Part shown: one piece after another, positions 62,481 through 64,000 of the stretch
How positions within the stretch are numbered: the stretch's first letter is position 1
How the letters are laid out: every line of letters starts with the position of its first letter
Source of the DNA: Actinocatenispora sera
GTDB taxonomy: Bacteria > Actinomycetota > Actinomycetes > Mycobacteriales > Micromonosporaceae
DNA: 64,000 nucleotides
Direction of reading: 5' to 3'
NCBI RefSeq assembly: GCF_018324685.1
Contig: NZ_AP023354.1
Coordinates: 3,410,001 to 3,474,000, forward strand
Notes under the pieces: model-generated
What the model saw: the letters and a program-made list of their open reading frames with translations, nothing else
Databases searched by the model: none
Told to the model about the DNA's origin: nothing
Made by a program: the position numbers and the translations under genes

Positions 62481-62714
62481 CCTCAGATCCTTCCGGTCCC
62501 GGCACCGTGTCGTCCCGGGCCGCCTGCCGCATGTACCGGCTCAACAGTCTCGTGTGTCTCGGAGCATTGTCACAGGTGTGTCCAGCCCTGCGGGAACGGG
62601 TCGACGCCGAACCGTGACCCTGGCGAGTGTTACAGCCCGATCCGCCGTCCGGATGCTCCCGGACTCCGGGACGTCGCAGCGGCCTCCGCCGGGAGGGGCC
62701 GGCGGTGTCGCCGC

Positions 62715-62720
62715 TACCGT
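62715..62720 (+). promoter_or_regulatory. Leaderless -10 box of the LigB-like gene
   Basis: TACCGT ends 6 nt before the GTG at 62727. The 246-bp gap between this gene and the divergent DUF349 gene holds no other recognised feature. Confidence 0.5.
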
Positions 62721-62726
62721 TGGTGC

Positions 62727-63431
62727 GTGATCGTTTCCGTCGCGGCCTGCCCGCAGCCGCCGCTGCTGCTGCCCGAGCTGGCGACCGGAGCCGCGGCCGA
62801 CCTCGCCCCGGTACGGGCGGCCTGCGCCACCGCGGTCCGCGAGCTGGTGCGAGCGCCGGTCGAGCAGGTGCTCGTGGTGGGGGCCGGCGACCGGGCGGAC
62901 AGCTGGGGCCCGAACGACCACGGCAGCTTCGCCGGGTACGGGCGCGACGTGCCGGTCGGGTTCGGCGGCGACGGCAGCGGCCGGACGTTCGGTGACCTGT
63001 CGCTGCTGGTGGCGGCCTGGCTGCTGGCCGACGTGGCGGTGCCACGGCTGGCGGTGACGGTGCCGGCGGGGGCCTCCACGGACGAGTGCCTGGCCACCGG
63101 CCGCCGGATCGCCGCCGACAGCGGCAACCGGCCGATCGGTCTGCTGGTGATGGGCGACGCGGCGGCCCGGCGGGCGTTGGCGGAGCCGGGCGCGGTGGAC
63201 GCCGAGGCGGACGGGTTCGACGCGGCGGCCGAGCAGGCGCTCGCGGCCGGTGACCCGGATGCCTTGCGGGCGCTGGATCCGGCTCGCGCGTGGGCGCTGT
63301 CGGCGGTCGGCCGGGCGCCCTGGCAGGTGCTGGCCGGCGCGGTGGCCGGGCGGCGCTGGTCGGCCCGGATGCACTACGCGGGTACCCCGGCCGAGGTGAC
63401 CTACCTGGTCGCGACCTGGCGGCCGCGGTGA
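62727..63431 (+). CDS. Class III extradiol dioxygenase subunit B-like (LigB-like) protein
   Basis: A 234-aa cytoplasmic protein with the LigB/MEMO-like fold. The N-terminus VIVSVAACPQPPLLLPEL and a conserved-looking VEQVLVVGAGD lead to DVAVPRLAVTVPAGAST and PIGLLVMGDAAARRA. The usual iron ligands are not all evident, so enzyme activity is doubtful. It is a conserved partner directly upstream of miaA in actinobacteria, and here its stop codon overlaps the miaA start by 4 nt (GTGA). Function unknown. Confidence 0.85.
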   Translation: MIVSVAACPQPPLLLPELATGAAADLAPVRAACATAVRELVRAPVEQVLVVGAGDRADSWGPNDHGSFAGYGRDVPVGFGGDGSGRTFGDLSLLVAAWLLADVAVPRLAVTVPAGASTDECLATGRRIAADSGNRPIGLLVMGDAAARRALAEPGAVDAEADGFDAAAEQALAAGDPDALRALDPARAWALSAVGRAPWQVLAGAVAGRRWSARMHYAGTPAEVTYLVATWRPR

Positions 63432-64000
63432 CCGACCCGTCCGCCACCTCCCCGGTGGTGGCGGTGGTGGGGCCGACCGCGGTGGGCAAGTCGGCGCTGG
63501 GCATCGCGCTGGCCCGGGAGCTGTCCGGCGAGGTGGTCAACGCCGACTCGATGCAGCTGTACGCGGGGATGGACATCGGTACCGCGAAGGTGACGGCGGC
63601 GGAGGCGGCCGGGGTGCCGCATCACCTGCTGGACGTCTGGCCGGTGACCGAACCGGCCAGCGTGGCGGCGTACCAGCGGCTGGCGCGGGCGGCGATCGAC
63701 CGGTTGCGCTCCGCCGGGCGGACCGCGGTGCTGGTCGGCGGCTCCGGGCTGTACGTGCAGGCGGTGTTGGACGCGATGGAGTTCCCCGGTACCGATCCGG
63801 CGCTGCGGGCCGAGCTGGAGCAGGAGCTGGCTCAGCACGGCCCGGACCCGCTGTACCGGCGGCTGCGGGAGCGGGATCCGGAGGCGGCGGCGCGGATCCT
63901 GCCCGGCAACGGGCGGCGGATCGTGCGCGCGCTGGAGGTGATCGCGCTGACCGGCGGCCCGTTCGTGGCGGCGCTGCCGGCCGAGGCGACCCCGGTGTAC
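63428..64000 (+). CDS. miaA: tRNA dimethylallyltransferase, 3' end beyond the window
   Basis: The first 191 residues of MiaA, which prenylates adenosine 37 of tRNAs that read UNN codons. The P-loop GPTAVGKSALG is at about 16-26, followed by the substrate motif NADSMQLYAGMDIGTAK and the second motif LVGGSGLYVQAVLD, then the insert-domain start. The GTG at 63428 overlaps the LigB-like gene's stop codon. The reading frame is still open at base 64000. High confidence. Confidence 0.96.
   Translation, partial: MTDPSATSPVVAVVGPTAVGKSALGIALARELSGEVVNADSMQLYAGMDIGTAKVTAAEAAGVPHHLLDVWPVTEPASVAAYQRLARAAIDRLRSAGRTAVLVGGSGLYVQAVLDAMEFPGTDPALRAELEQELAQHGPDPLYRRLRERDPEAAARILPGNGRRIVRALEVIALTGGPFVAALPAEATPVY

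Overview
The window is about 64 kb of very GC-rich DNA with strong third-position G/C bias, GTG starts alternating with ATG, and many probable leaderless transcripts (a TANNNT box 6-8 nt before the start codon). It reads as chromosomal actinobacterial DNA. Gene content and order suggest a non-mycolate actinomycete, possibly of the Micromonosporales; this is inference from context. No rRNA, tRNA, CRISPR array, insertion sequence or prophage was recognised, and genes are packed on both strands.

Layout. 1-3.0 kb: 5'-truncated WD40-repeat protein with a frameshift at a G7 tract. 3.2-10.1 kb: LysR regulator, MFS transporter, tdh-kbl threonine degradation operon and divergent poxB-type pyruvate oxidase. 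10.1-13.0 kb: envelope genes (Excalibur protein with a sortase, a membrane-anchored protein with four ribosomal L7/L12 C-terminal-like repeats, an HTH membrane protein). 13-21.4 kb: serine hydrolase lipoprotein, LOR/SDH-type enzyme, flavin monooxygenase with a degenerate alpha/beta-hydrolase, DUF4097 and DUF308 proteins, PlsC acyltransferase. 21.5-26.3 kb: a 1192-aa cyclase-ATPase and a Crp-family regulator. 26.7-33.4 kb: glpK, DUF1028, LtrA, RNase AS-like exoribonuclease, a phosphofructokinase with pyrophosphate-type residues, proC. 34-37.2 kb: glycine betaine/proline-type ABC transporter operon. 37.3-39.5 kb: DHA2 exporter with TetR. 39.7-49.3 kb: class II DAHP synthase, duplicated secreted phosphoesterases, threonine aldolase, arylamine N-acetyltransferase, aldo/keto reductase, HxlR with its divergent NAD-binding partner, endonuclease IV. 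49.4-55.4 kb: PASTA kinase, methyltransferase, Ser/Thr/Pro-rich membrane protein, Rv2175c-like DNA-binding protein, mannosyltransferase. 56-64 kb: secreted glycoside hydrolase and LacI regulator, PtpB-like phosphatase, DUF349 protein, LigB-like protein and miaA (cut by the window end).

How the genes work together. PlsC, RNase AS, DAHP synthase, PknL-like kinase, Rv2175c-like protein and mannosyltransferase occur in the same relative order and orientation as around Mycobacterium tuberculosis Rv2174-Rv2182c, but with many insertions, which suggests an old actinobacterial core block. Threonine breakdown appears twice (tdh/kbl and threonine aldolase). The cyclase and a Crp homologue with an intact cyclic-nucleotide cassette lie close together and could form a signalling pair.

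The most unusual non-coding features are a dispersed palindrome (TTGATCAA or a variant) that embeds the stop codons of three genes and forms a 20-bp-phased array between lacI and the glycosidase; a roughly 640-bp imperfect inverted-repeat element at 55.4-56.1 kb; and an 82-bp triplication across the 3' end of the phosphatase gene.
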